Shown here: piece after piece, positions 9,369 through 17,491 of the stretch
Position numbering within the stretch: position 1 is the stretch's first letter
Layout of the letters: every line of letters starts with the position of its first letter
Assembly: GCF_014851585.1 (NCBI RefSeq)
Contig: NZ_JACVAB010000003.1
Span: forward strand, 62,001 to 126,000
DNA length: 64,000 nucleotides
From: Agrobacterium sp. AGB01
Lineage (GTDB): Bacteria > Pseudomonadota > Alphaproteobacteria > Rhizobiales > Rhizobiaceae
Reading direction: 5' to 3'
Program-made: the position numbers and the translations under genes
The notes under the pieces: model-generated
The model's input: only the letters and a program-made list of their open reading frames with translations
Databases searched by the model: none
Told to the model about the DNA's origin: nothing

Positions 9369-10427
9369 TCAAAGGTCGACCATTCGGCCGGTTCGCACAC
9401 TTTCGTCTGCGGCAAGACATATGCGAAGCGATTGCACAGCGTCGGTCATGTGGCGGTCCAGATCAATGTCCTCGCGGATGGCCTTCAACACATAGGCCTG
9501 TTCCAGATCGCACAACTCCTGGTGACCCGGTTCACCCTCCATCTGCAGAAACTGATCCGGAGCGGCAAATGTACCATCGGATCTGGTTTCGGCCTTGTGC
9601 AGGCGAATGGTCGACGTCTTTGTGTGGGTATCAATGTCGTCGGACTTTGCATTCGGATCCATCACGATGGACACGCAGCCATTCGGCGACATCACATCCT
9701 TCACGAAAAACGCCGTCTCCGAGATCATCGGTCCCCAGCCCGCCTCGTACCAGCCGATCGAACCATCCTCGAACATCACCTGAAGGTGGCCGTAATTATA
9801 CATGTCAGGGGCGATCTCATTGGAAAGTCGCAAGCCCATGCCTCGAACGGACACCGGCTTCGCATCGGTGATCTGGCACATCACATCGACATAATGCACG
9901 CCACAATCGACGATTGGCGGTGTAGTCTGCATTAGCGCCTTGTGCGTTGCCCAGGTATGACCTGATGACTGCTGGTTGAGGTTCATGCGGAACACATATG
10001 GACCGCCAAGATCGCGAGCGAGCGCGATCAATTTCACCCAGGATGGATGGTGACGTAGAATATAACCTACGACCAGCTTGCGGCCGTTGGCACGGGCACA
10101 GGCAACAACGCGCTCAGCATCTGCGACGGTGGTTGCCAAGGGTTTTTCCACGAAGACATGCGAGCCTGCTTCCATTGCCTGAATGGCAAATTTGGCATGG
10201 CTATCCGAGTAGGTGTTGATCGAACATAGGTCCGGCTTCAGTTCGCTCAGTGCCTCATCGAAAGATGGCAATATCTCACGTCCCGCGAGGGCTGCAGGCA
10301 ACTCAGGCGTTGAGCGATTGACGAGGCCGACAATCTCAAAACCCGGATTGGCCGCATAAGCCAGGGCATGGCTCAAGCCCATATTGCCGAGACCGGCCAC
10401 GAGAACCCTAAGTGGCTGCGCGCTCAT
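9369..10427 (-). CDS. Gfo/Idh/MocA family oxidoreductase
   Basis: The 352-residue NAD(P)-dependent dehydrogenase has an N-terminal Rossmann fold with VLVAGLGNMGLSHA as dinucleotide loop and the family motif VEKPLATTVADAE (EKP). The C-terminal alpha/beta substrate domain includes IVDCGVHYVDVMC, containing the conserved D-x3-H pair. Members oxidise or epimerise sugars and inositols. It overlaps the MalG-type permease gene by 4 bp, so its substrate is probably the imported amino sugar or a derivative. The exact reaction is unknown. Confidence 0.92.
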   Translation of the reverse strand: MSAQPLRVLVAGLGNMGLSHALAYAANPGFEIVGLVNRSTPELPAALAGREILPSFDEALSELKPDLCSINTYSDSHAKFAIQAMEAGSHVFVEKPLATTVADAERVVACARANGRKLVVGYILRHHPSWVKLIALARDLGGPYVFRMNLNQQSSGHTWATHKALMQTTPPIVDCGVHYVDVMCQITDAKPVSVRGMGLRLSNEIAPDMYNYGHLQVMFEDGSIGWYEAGWGPMISETAFFVKDVMSPNGCVSIVMDPNAKSDDIDTHTKTSTIRLHKAETRSDGTFAAPDQFLQMEGEPGHQELCDLEQAYVLKAIREDIDLDRHMTDAVQSLRICLAADESVRTGRMVDL

Positions 10428-11263
10428 TTCACTGCTCCTGCCGTAATGCCGCGGATAAGCTGCCGCGAGAAGATGGTATAAAGGACAAGTACTGGCGCAA
10501 TGGCCAACGAAAGCGCTGCCAGCACTGCATTCCAGTTGGTCACGAATTGTCCGATGAAGATTTGCGCACCTAGCGTGATCGTTTTGGTGGCTTCGCTGGG
10601 CGCCAGAATCAGCGGAAACCAGAGGTCATTCCAGATTGGGATCATGGTGAAGACGGCAACGGTTGCCATGGCTGGGCGGATCAGCGGCAGGACAAGCCGG
10701 AAGAATATCCGGTATTCGGAAAGCCCATCGATACGTCCGGCATTTTTCAGATCGTCAGAGACCGTGCGCATAAACTCTGACAAAATGAAGATTGCCAGCG
10801 GCAGGCCTTGCGCCGTGTAAACGAGAACGAGCGCCGTTTTGGTGTTGACCAGTCCGGTGGCGACCATGCCCTGCAAGATACCGATGGTGCCAAGCCGGAT
10901 CGGGATCATGATGCCGAGCGCCATATAGAGACCCAGCAGGGTATTGCCGCGGAAACGGTATTCCGACAGCGCAAAAGCAGCCATCGCACCAAACAACAGG
11001 ACGAGAGCAATCGCCCCGATTGTGACGACGAGAGAGTTCTGCATGTACTGGACGAAATCGCCCTGCCCCAACACCGTTGTATAACCGACCAGGTCAAACG
11101 TCGCAGGTGTCGGTGGCTGCATCGGATCCCGGAAAATCGCATTTCGCGATTTCATCGAGTTCATGATTGTCAGCACCACCGGAAACAGAGAAATCGCGGT
11201 GTAGGCCAGCAGGATTGCGTGAGCGGACGCCGTACGGGCAAAGGAAGATCGTGCTTTCGACAT
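10424..11263 (-). CDS. Carbohydrate ABC transporter permease, MalG/UgpE type
   Basis: The 279-residue membrane protein has six predicted membrane helices and the EAA loop KNAGRIDGLSEYRIFFRLVLPL (positions ~185-206, shown as NAGRIDGLSEY...LVLP), ending QLIRGITAGAVK, the classical CUT1 MalG C terminus. It pairs with the MalF-type permease encoded 10 bp upstream. The operon has its own binding protein and ATPase. Confidence 0.95.
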   Translation of the reverse strand: MSKARSSFARTASAHAILLAYTAISLFPVVLTIMNSMKSRNAIFRDPMQPPTPATFDLVGYTTVLGQGDFVQYMQNSLVVTIGAIALVLLFGAMAAFALSEYRFRGNTLLGLYMALGIMIPIRLGTIGILQGMVATGLVNTKTALVLVYTAQGLPLAIFILSEFMRTVSDDLKNAGRIDGLSEYRIFFRLVLPLIRPAMATVAVFTMIPIWNDLWFPLILAPSEATKTITLGAQIFIGQFVTNWNAVLAALSLAIAPVLVLYTIFSRQLIRGITAGAVK

Positions 11264-11273
11264 TCTTTGCTCC

Positions 11274-12221
11274 TTAAAATTGATAGCGACGCATGCGACG
11301 CTGAATGGCGAAAAGATAAAAGCTGACGCCGGCGAGAATGATGAAGAACATCACGGTTGCAATGGTTGCGCCCATCGAGCGGTCACCGAGCTGAAGCTGG
11401 AAACCGAAGAACGTGCGGTAAAGCAGAGTACCGAGAATGTCGGTCGAACCATCCGGTCCGGCGAGCGCCCCTTGCACGGTGTAAACCAGGTCGAAAGCGT
11501 TAAAATTGCCGACGAATGTCAGGATCGAAATGATACCGATGGCCGGCAGGATAAGCGGCAGCTTGATCTTCCAGAATTGGCTCCAGCCGGTAATGCCATC
11601 CATTTCAGCTGCTTCGATCACCTCGTCAGGAATATTGAGCAAAGCTGCATAGATCAGCATCATTGGAATACCGACATATTGCCAGACAGAGATCAGGGAC
11701 ACGGCAATCAGCGCCGAGTTCGGGCGACCAAGCCACGGTGCAAACAGGCTCTTCAGATGAACCAGATCAAGCAGCATAGGGGCGATGCCCCACAAAGGCG
11801 ACAGGATCAGCTTCCAGATGAAACCGACGATAACGAAGGACAATAGCGTCGGCAGGAAGATCGCGGTGCGGTAAACCGCTGCAAAACGTAGCTTCGGTAT
11901 CGACAGCAGGGCCGCCAGCGCGATGCCTATCGGATTTTGCACCAACATGTGAATGATGAAAAAAATCGTGTTGTTGGTCAGCGCATTCCAGAAGCTGGCC
12001 GCCCAGCGTGGTTCACCGAACAACGTCCTGAAGTTCTGTAACCCGACAAAAACCCTCTGTCCATCCACCTCAGTGAAAAAGGAAAGCCACAACGTGCTGC
12101 CAAGCGGCACGATCATGACCGCCGTGTAGACGAGAAAGGCCGGCAGCATAAACAGGAATATGTGCCAACGAACGGGGCGTCGGCTGGGCCTTTGATCGGT
12201 TGAAGTCATGTCGGCGCTCAT
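11274..12221 (-). CDS. Carbohydrate ABC transporter permease, MalF/UgpA type
   Basis: This permease has about 315 residues and six membrane helices, with the EAA-type loop EAAEMDGITGWSQFWKIKLP (residues ~212-231). The frame is open up to 12275. I chose the ATG at 12221 because the extra residues upstream have no membrane or domain character, but ribosome sites here are weak and 12209 is equally possible. It lies downstream of the binding-protein gene, separated by the hairpin at 12319-12346. Confidence 0.92.
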   Translation of the reverse strand: MSADMTSTDQRPSRRPVRWHIFLFMLPAFLVYTAVMIVPLGSTLWLSFFTEVDGQRVFVGLQNFRTLFGEPRWAASFWNALTNNTIFFIIHMLVQNPIGIALAALLSIPKLRFAAVYRTAIFLPTLLSFVIVGFIWKLILSPLWGIAPMLLDLVHLKSLFAPWLGRPNSALIAVSLISVWQYVGIPMMLIYAALLNIPDEVIEAAEMDGITGWSQFWKIKLPLILPAIGIISILTFVGNFNAFDLVYTVQGALAGPDGSTDILGTLLYRTFFGFQLQLGDRSMGATIATVMFFIILAGVSFYLFAIQRRMRRYQF

Positions 12222-12318
12222 TGAACCAGCCCGGTTAGCATGAAGAAAATGGATCGCGCCATCGTGCAGATGCAACGATACAGGATCGACGTTATAGCGA
12301 TAGTGATTTTCGGTCAGT

Positions 12319-12346
12319 GCCCAAGGCGCTTATAAACGCCTTGGGC
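12319..12346 (-). terminator. Intra-operon hairpin after binding-protein gene
   Basis: A perfect 10-bp stem (GCCCAAGGCG / CGCCTTGGGC) with an 8-base loop sits 14 bases past the binding-protein stop. It has no T-run. Such hairpins commonly stabilise the upstream binding-protein mRNA or cause partial termination, so that binding protein exceeds permease. That function is inferred. Confidence 0.55.
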
Positions 12347-12360
12347 AAGGGATTATGCCC

Positions 12361-13620
12361 TTACTTCGCTGGCTTGTACCAGCTGTCGAGGCCCTTCTGC
12401 AGCTTTTCAGCGGCCACAGCAGGCGTGTCGGTACCGTTGATCACGTTTGCAGATTCAACCCAGGTTTCATTTTCCAGGTTTGGCGTACCGCGCGACAGGA
12501 TCTGGTAGGTCGAGCGGATTGTCGGCTTGCAGGTTTCGCGCCATGACACGAATTCCTGCGCCAACGGATCGGCCATCTTGACGGCTGTCTTGTTCAGGCT
12601 GAAGAAGCCCGGCAGCGCATTGGCGTAAAGATCGGCAAACTCTGCCGAAGCAACCCATTCGAGGAACTTCGTGGCTTCTGCAGCATGTTCCGATTTTGCA
12701 TTCAGACCGATACCGATGTCGGTGTGGTCAGAAATGTAGCAGGTGTCGCCTTCCTTCTCGACCGGCGGCGGGAATGCGCCCATCTTGAACTGTGCCTGCG
12801 TGTTGAAGCCGGAGATTTCCCAGGAACCTGCCGGGAAAATCGCTGCGCGACCCAGCGTGAACATGTTCTGGCTGTCAGGGTAGGTCTGGGCTTCAAAACC
12901 GTCGCCGAGGTAGTCCTTCCACTTGGCCAGAACCTCATAAGGTTTGACCCAGTCGGCGTCGGTCAGCTTCTGCTCGCCCTTGATCAGTGCCAGACGGCCT
13001 TCTTCACCCTTCCAGTAGTTCGGACCAATGTTCTGGTAGCCCATGGTTGCGGCTTCCCAAAGGTCCTTCGTACCCATGGCCATAGGCACATAGGTGCCGT
13101 CGGCCTTGATCTTGTCGAGGGCAGCGAAGAACTCGGCCTGGGTCTTCGGCACTTCGATCTTCAATTCGTCGAAGGCGTCCTTGTTGTAGATGAAGCCATG
13201 AATTACCGAAGCCATCGGCACGCAGAAGGTCTGGCTACCATCGTCCGTAGACCATGCTGCCTTGGCGACGTCGGAGAAGTTCTCCATACCGCCATTCTTG
13301 GTCAGGTCAGCAAGATAGCCCTTCTTGAACAGTTCAAGCGACGCATCGAAAGGACGGCAGGTGATGAGATCACCGGCAGAACCGGATTCCAGCTTGGCAT
13401 TCAGCGCGGCGTTATATTCCGTTGGCGCCATGGGCTGAAAGACCACCTTGATGCCGGGGTTCTTCGCCTCGAATGCCGGAATAAACTTGTCTTTCCAGAT
13501 AGCGAGGTCGTCGTTGCGCCAGCTTTCGATGGTCAACGTTACGTCCTGCGCCAATGCAATATTGGCATAACCGAGAAGGCTTGCTCCCAGCAGCAGAGCC
13601 TTGGTGATATTACGGGTCAT
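12361..13620 (-). CDS. Sugar-binding protein of CUT1 ABC transporter (family 1)
   Basis: This 419-residue exported protein starts at the ATG at 13620, preceded by GAGGGAGAACG; the frame extends upstream without a ribosome site. The signal peptide ends NIALAQD (about residue 25). The mature protein begins VTLTIESWRNDDLAIWKDKF and carries FEAKNPGIKVVFQP and GRAAIFPAGSWEISG, standard for family-1 carbohydrate-binding proteins. Flanking murQ, kinase, nagA and deaminase genes point to N-acetylglucosamine, chitobiose or N-acetylmuramic acid as ligand. Confidence 0.94.
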   Translation of the reverse strand: MTRNITKALLLGASLLGYANIALAQDVTLTIESWRNDDLAIWKDKFIPAFEAKNPGIKVVFQPMAPTEYNAALNAKLESGSAGDLITCRPFDASLELFKKGYLADLTKNGGMENFSDVAKAAWSTDDGSQTFCVPMASVIHGFIYNKDAFDELKIEVPKTQAEFFAALDKIKADGTYVPMAMGTKDLWEAATMGYQNIGPNYWKGEEGRLALIKGEQKLTDADWVKPYEVLAKWKDYLGDGFEAQTYPDSQNMFTLGRAAIFPAGSWEISGFNTQAQFKMGAFPPPVEKEGDTCYISDHTDIGIGLNAKSEHAAEATKFLEWVASAEFADLYANALPGFFSLNKTAVKMADPLAQEFVSWRETCKPTIRSTYQILSRGTPNLENETWVESANVINGTDTPAVAAEKLQKGLDSWYKPAK

Positions 13621-13681
13621 CGTTCGTTCTCCCTCTTGATGTGACGCCATCTTGGCGTCCAGCAACTATAATTTTTCCGTC

Positions 13682-14575
13682 TTATCCGCCGATCAGTGCG
13701 AGCGCACGGCGGACATTCTGGCCACTTTGCGAAAGCAGATCTTCGGCTGATTTTTTGTCGCCCGCCCCCTTGGCAAGCAGAATAGCAACCTTGACGGAGC
13801 CGGACGCCTTTTCCACCAGCCGTCCAGCCTCTTCCGTCTCAATCCCGGTCACGCCGGCAACAATCCCTGCCGCACGTGCGATGAGCTTTTTGTTGTCGGC
13901 CCGCAGATTGACCATGTAGCCGTCATGCACGTGACCAAGCCGGATCGCCATCAAGGTCGAAAACATGTTGAGAGCGATTTTCTGTGCGGTACCAGCGCCC
14001 ATGCGCGTCGAACCCGCCACGAATTCCGGCGGGGTTTTAAGCATAATAGCAACCTCGCTCAGGCTGAAGAGTTTCGCGTCCGCATTGTTGGCAATGCCCA
14101 CAATACGCGCGCCTCTTTCCTTTGCGACTTGCGCAACGGCCAGCGCATAGGGCGTCGACCCACTGGCAGAAATGATGACAACGCAATCTCCTGCTGCCAT
14201 CACCGCTTCAGCATCAAGGCGACCTTGCTCAACATCATCCTCGGGACCACCTGGCATTTCAGACAGATTGGCTGTGCCGCCAGCAAACAATATGGCGATC
14301 TGCTCTCGCTTGATGCCGAATGTCCCTGGCAATTCCAGCGCGTCGGCCAGCGCCATCAGACCAGAACTTCCTGCGCCTGCATAGATAAGCTTGTGGCCAG
14401 ACGAAATGGCTTCCGCGGCAAGCGTCGAGGCCGCAGCAATATCATCCCGCGCCGCGTCCACTGCGCGCGCTGCATCCTGCTGTCCTCCGCTCAGAAGGGA
14501 GAGGATCTCACTCGACACCATGGTGTCGAGGCCCTTTGCCCTGTCCTGCAAACCTTCCGTTCCGCCTGCAATCAT
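13682..14575 (-). CDS. murQ: N-acetylmuramic acid 6-phosphate etherase
   Basis: The 297-residue cytoplasmic enzyme cleaves the D-lactyl ether of MurNAc-6-phosphate to give GlcNAc-6-phosphate. The start at 14575 has GGGAG at the right distance and gives the usual MurQ length. SIS-fold motifs are present: YAGAGSSGLMALADALELP, SASGSTPYALAV, GIANN, and the MurQ signature GSTRMGAGTAQKIALNM. It opens the leftward operon and diverges from the amino-sugar kinase. Because the importer is ABC-type and not a PTS, MurNAc would have to be phosphorylated inside the cell, presumably by the divergent kinase. Confidence 0.95.
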   Translation of the reverse strand: MIAGGTEGLQDRAKGLDTMVSSEILSLLSGGQQDAARAVDAARDDIAAASTLAAEAISSGHKLIYAGAGSSGLMALADALELPGTFGIKREQIAILFAGGTANLSEMPGGPEDDVEQGRLDAEAVMAAGDCVVIISASGSTPYALAVAQVAKERGARIVGIANNADAKLFSLSEVAIMLKTPPEFVAGSTRMGAGTAQKIALNMFSTLMAIRLGHVHDGYMVNLRADNKKLIARAAGIVAGVTGIETEEAGRLVEKASGSVKVAILLAKGAGDKKSAEDLLSQSGQNVRRALALIGG

Positions 14576-14603
14576 TATGAAACTCCCAATGAGCAGATTT
14601 AAT

Positions 14604-14620
14604 GCCAAAAAAATACCACT
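14604..14620 (-). promoter_or_regulatory. Candidate GntR operator, murQ side
   Basis: Read on the minus strand this is AGTGGTATTTTTTTGGC, matching the TTGGTATTTTGTTGG block on the other side of the divergent region at 13 of 14 core positions. It lies 29 bases before the murQ start. HutC-subfamily GntR proteins often bind GGTAT-type half-sites. The regulator encoded at 15668 is the obvious candidate. Confidence 0.5.
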
Positions 14621-14744
14621 TGTCCAGCGTCTTTTAATTTTTCTTTTATTTTTGGGCCAGTGGCGCGTAACGAACGAACCATAATCGCCTATTTTGATTG
14701 GATTTTTAAGAAAAACAGAAAATTACCGAGCTGCCACTTGGAAA

Positions 14745-14763
14745 TTGGTATTTTGTTGGTATT
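14745..14763 (+). promoter_or_regulatory. Candidate GntR operator, kinase side
   Basis: TTGGTATT occurs twice as a direct repeat with 11-bp spacing (TTGGTATTTTGTTGGTATT), 21 bases before the kinase start. A related sequence lies on the opposite strand near murQ, so one regulator could control both arms. Confidence 0.55.
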
Positions 14764-14783
14764 ATCAATTGAGGAGACAGTTC

Positions 14784-15671
14784 ATGCATCGATATCTCGT
14801 GGGAGTCGACGGCGGCGGCACGAGTTGCCGGGCAGCGGTCGCAGACACTACTGGCAGAATTCTTGGACGCGGCAAAAGCGGCGCATCCAACATCATGACC
14901 GCGCCTGATATCGCTATTCAAAACATAACCAAGGCTGCACAAGCCGCATTTATCGATGCTGGCCTTGCGCCTGAACTCATCACAGAGGCCTGCACATATC
15001 TCGGTCTTGCTGGTAATAATGTTGAAAACACAGTTTCCTACGTGCTGCCGCGTCTGCCATTCTATGAGTCAGTTATCGAGTCGGACGGGCTCATTGCGCT
15101 TCAGGGTGCACTTGGCGACGGTGACGGATCGATTGCCATTCTTGGAACGGGTACGATCTACATTGCCCGCATCGGCACCGACGTTCGTTACATCGGCGGC
15201 TGGGGTTATTATCTCGGCGACCTGGGAAGCGGTGGCAGGCTCGGGCAGATGGCGCTGCAGGAAACACTGCTCGCCTATGACGGCATAGCACAACACACGC
15301 CGATGACGCATGCGCTGATGGGCGAGTTTTCCAATGACCCACGCAAAATGATTGCCTTTTCACAAAGCGCAATTCCGGGTGATTTTGGTCGCTACGCACC
15401 GCGTGTTTTTGAATTCGCAGCGCAGGGAGACACAGCGGCGCTTGCGCTGCTCAGCCAATCTGTTGGTTCCATTGATCTGGCGCTTGATCGGGTGGCCGAG
15501 ATATCCAATGGCGGCAGGCTTTGCCTGCTGGGCGGATTGTCGGCACTTTATGCACCATACCTTGCAGAAAGACATCAGCAACGTCTGGTTCAACCGGCAG
15601 AGGACGCTCTCTACGGTGCAATCTCGCTTGCCAAAGACACTTTCTTAAAACACGCGGAGAATACAGCATGA
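14784..15671 (+). CDS. BadF/BadG-type amino-sugar kinase (GlcNAc or MurNAc kinase)
   Basis: The 295-residue ASKHA-fold kinase starts at the ATG at 14784, behind GAGGAG; earlier in-frame ATGs lack ribosome sites. The N-terminal phosphate-1 loop VGVDGGGTSCRAAVAD is typical of the BadF/BadG/N-acetylglucosamine-kinase family. IAILGTGTIYIAR is phosphate-2, and GGLSALYAPYLAERH is near the C terminus. MurK-type kinases of this family phosphorylate both GlcNAc and MurNAc. With murQ divergent and no PTS transporter in the cluster, dual specificity is plausible but unproven. Confidence 0.88.
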   Translation: MHRYLVGVDGGGTSCRAAVADTTGRILGRGKSGASNIMTAPDIAIQNITKAAQAAFIDAGLAPELITEACTYLGLAGNNVENTVSYVLPRLPFYESVIESDGLIALQGALGDGDGSIAILGTGTIYIARIGTDVRYIGGWGYYLGDLGSGGRLGQMALQETLLAYDGIAQHTPMTHALMGEFSNDPRKMIAFSQSAIPGDFGRYAPRVFEFAAQGDTAALALLSQSVGSIDLALDRVAEISNGGRLCLLGGLSALYAPYLAERHQQRLVQPAEDALYGAISLAKDTFLKHAENTA

Positions 15672-16432
15672 CCCTGGCGCTGTCTGACCTGTTTTCTCCC
15701 GATGATTTGCAGGCGAGCGGCAGCGGCCCGCTTTACATCAAACTGCGTCAATGCCTGGAAAATGCGATTTTGTCCGGTCGGCTGACACATGGTCAGGCCC
15801 TTCCTCCAGAGCGTGATCTTGCCGAATTTGCCAATGTCAGCCGCGTCACTGTGCGCAAGGCGGTCGATGATCTGGTGAAGGATGGCCTTTTGACCCGCAA
15901 ACACGGCTCAGGCACATTCGTCATGCGGCCGGTTTCCCGGCTTCAGCAGCCACTGTCTCAACTGACCTCGTTTAGCGAAGATATGGCACGGCGCGGTTAC
16001 GTCACGCGCTCCGAATGGCTGGGACGCGGTCTGTTTTCCCCGTCCCCGGACGAGATGATGATGCTTGGCCTGAAGGTCGGCATGCTGGTTGCACGTCTGG
16101 AGCGACTGCGTATCGCCAACGAATTACCGCTTGCCATTGAGAGGGCCAGCCTCGCATCCGACATATTGCCGGAACCGAAAGTCATCGAAGCATCCTTATA
16201 TGCCGAACTTCGCCGCACCGGTTACAGCCCTGTGCGTGCCGTCCAGCGGATTTCGGCGTGCAACGTCAATCGTGAGGATGCAGCACTGCTCGCCGTTCCC
16301 GAAGGGTCGGCTGGTCTTGCAATCGAACGAATATCCTACCTCGACTCCGGCCGGGTCGTGGAACTGACCCGCTCGCTTTATCGCGGCGATGCCTATGATT
16401 TCGTCGCGGAGATGACGCTGACGGACGGCTGA
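15668..16432 (+). CDS. GntR-family regulator, HutC subfamily (UTRA domain)
   Basis: The 254-residue protein has an N-terminal winged helix (~20-90, LPPERDLAEFANVSRVTVRK) and a C-terminal UTRA effector domain (~100-250). Its ATG overlaps the kinase stop (ATGA). UTRA regulators of amino-sugar genes, such as NagR and DasR, sense GlcN-6-P or GlcNAc-6-P. It most likely represses both arms of this divergent cluster through the TTGGTATT boxes at 14604-14763; this is inference from position. Confidence 0.92.
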   Translation: MTLALSDLFSPDDLQASGSGPLYIKLRQCLENAILSGRLTHGQALPPERDLAEFANVSRVTVRKAVDDLVKDGLLTRKHGSGTFVMRPVSRLQQPLSQLTSFSEDMARRGYVTRSEWLGRGLFSPSPDEMMMLGLKVGMLVARLERLRIANELPLAIERASLASDILPEPKVIEASLYAELRRTGYSPVRAVQRISACNVNREDAALLAVPEGSAGLAIERISYLDSGRVVELTRSLYRGDAYDFVAEMTLTDG

Positions 16433-16466
16433 TCAAATTCGGTAAATGTGACAAGGAAGAATAGAT

Positions 16467-17489
16467 ATGCCGACAAATATGCGACGTGAAATCAATGAAA
16501 TTCCAGAAGCAGCAGAACGACTGCTCACACAGTCGCATGGCGTGCTGCAGGCCACCGGCAAAGCACTGCGCGAAAGGGATCCAGATTTCCTCATTACCAT
16601 TGCACGCGGCTCGTCCGATCACGCCGCACATTTCCTCAAATATGCCATCGAGCAGCAGGCTGGTCGCGCAGTGGCATCGATTGGTCCTTCGCTTGCTTCG
16701 ATTTATGGCAAGTCGCTGAAGCTTGATCGTGCGGCGGCAATATCCATTTCCCAATCGGGAAAAAGCCCTGACATCGTCGCACTCGCCCGGTCAGCAGCAC
16801 AATCCGGTGCGCTGACGATTTCACTGACCAACACCAAACCGTCACCGCTTTCCGACGCATGTGCCCATCCGGTTGATATCAATGCGGGTCCGGAACTTGC
16901 GGTCGCCGCCACCAAGTCCTTTTTCAACTCAGTGCTGGCCGGCCTGGCCGTACTCTCGGAATGGACACTCGACACCGAACTTCAAAAGTCGATCCGGCAG
17001 CTTCCAGAAAAGCTCACACAGGCTGTTGAGCTGGATTGGCACGAGCTTGCCAATGAGCTTGGTGAAGCTGAATCACTTTACATGCTTGGCAGAGGCCCCT
17101 CGCTGGCGATTGCGAGTGAAGCAGCCCTGAAGTTCAAGGAAACATCGGAAATGCATGCCGAGGCCTATTCCAGCGCCGAGGTTTTGCACGGCCCGATCGC
17201 ACTTGTTGACCGCCGTTTCCCGGTCGTGACATTCGCGGCACGCGACGCTGCCCTTTCCTCTGTTCTAGCAACTGCGGATGGTCTTGCTGAAAAGGGCGCA
17301 CTGGCTTTCATCTCTGCCGATGGCGCTGCTCACGCACGGCGTTTGCCGTTTATTGAAACCGGCCATCCCTTCACTGATGCCCTTGCGCTGATCGTACCGT
17401 TTTATGGATTTGTTGAATCATGGTCGCGCGCTCGTGGGTTTAATCCGGATGCGCCTGCAGCGCTTAAAAAAGTGACGGAGACCCACTGA
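16467..17489 (+). CDS. SIS-domain glucosamine-6-phosphate deaminase, NagB-II type
   Basis: The 340-residue cytoplasmic protein has two SIS domains and lacks a glutaminase domain, so it resembles the isomerase half of GlmS. It starts MRREINEIPEAAERLL, then ARGSSDHAAHFLKY, ISQSGKSPDIVALA and GPELAVAATKSFFN. The second domain has LGRGPSLAIASEAALKFKETS and YSSAEVLHGP. In proteobacterial Nag clusters this type replaces classical NagB and converts GlcN-6-P to fructose-6-P plus ammonia. It ends two bases before nagA, which supplies its substrate. Confidence 0.9.
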   Translation: MPTNMRREINEIPEAAERLLTQSHGVLQATGKALRERDPDFLITIARGSSDHAAHFLKYAIEQQAGRAVASIGPSLASIYGKSLKLDRAAAISISQSGKSPDIVALARSAAQSGALTISLTNTKPSPLSDACAHPVDINAGPELAVAATKSFFNSVLAGLAVLSEWTLDTELQKSIRQLPEKLTQAVELDWHELANELGEAESLYMLGRGPSLAIASEAALKFKETSEMHAEAYSSAEVLHGPIALVDRRFPVVTFAARDAALSSVLATADGLAEKGALAFISADGAAHARRLPFIETGHPFTDALALIVPFYGFVESWSRARGFNPDAPAALKKVTETH

Positions 17490-17491
17490 CC

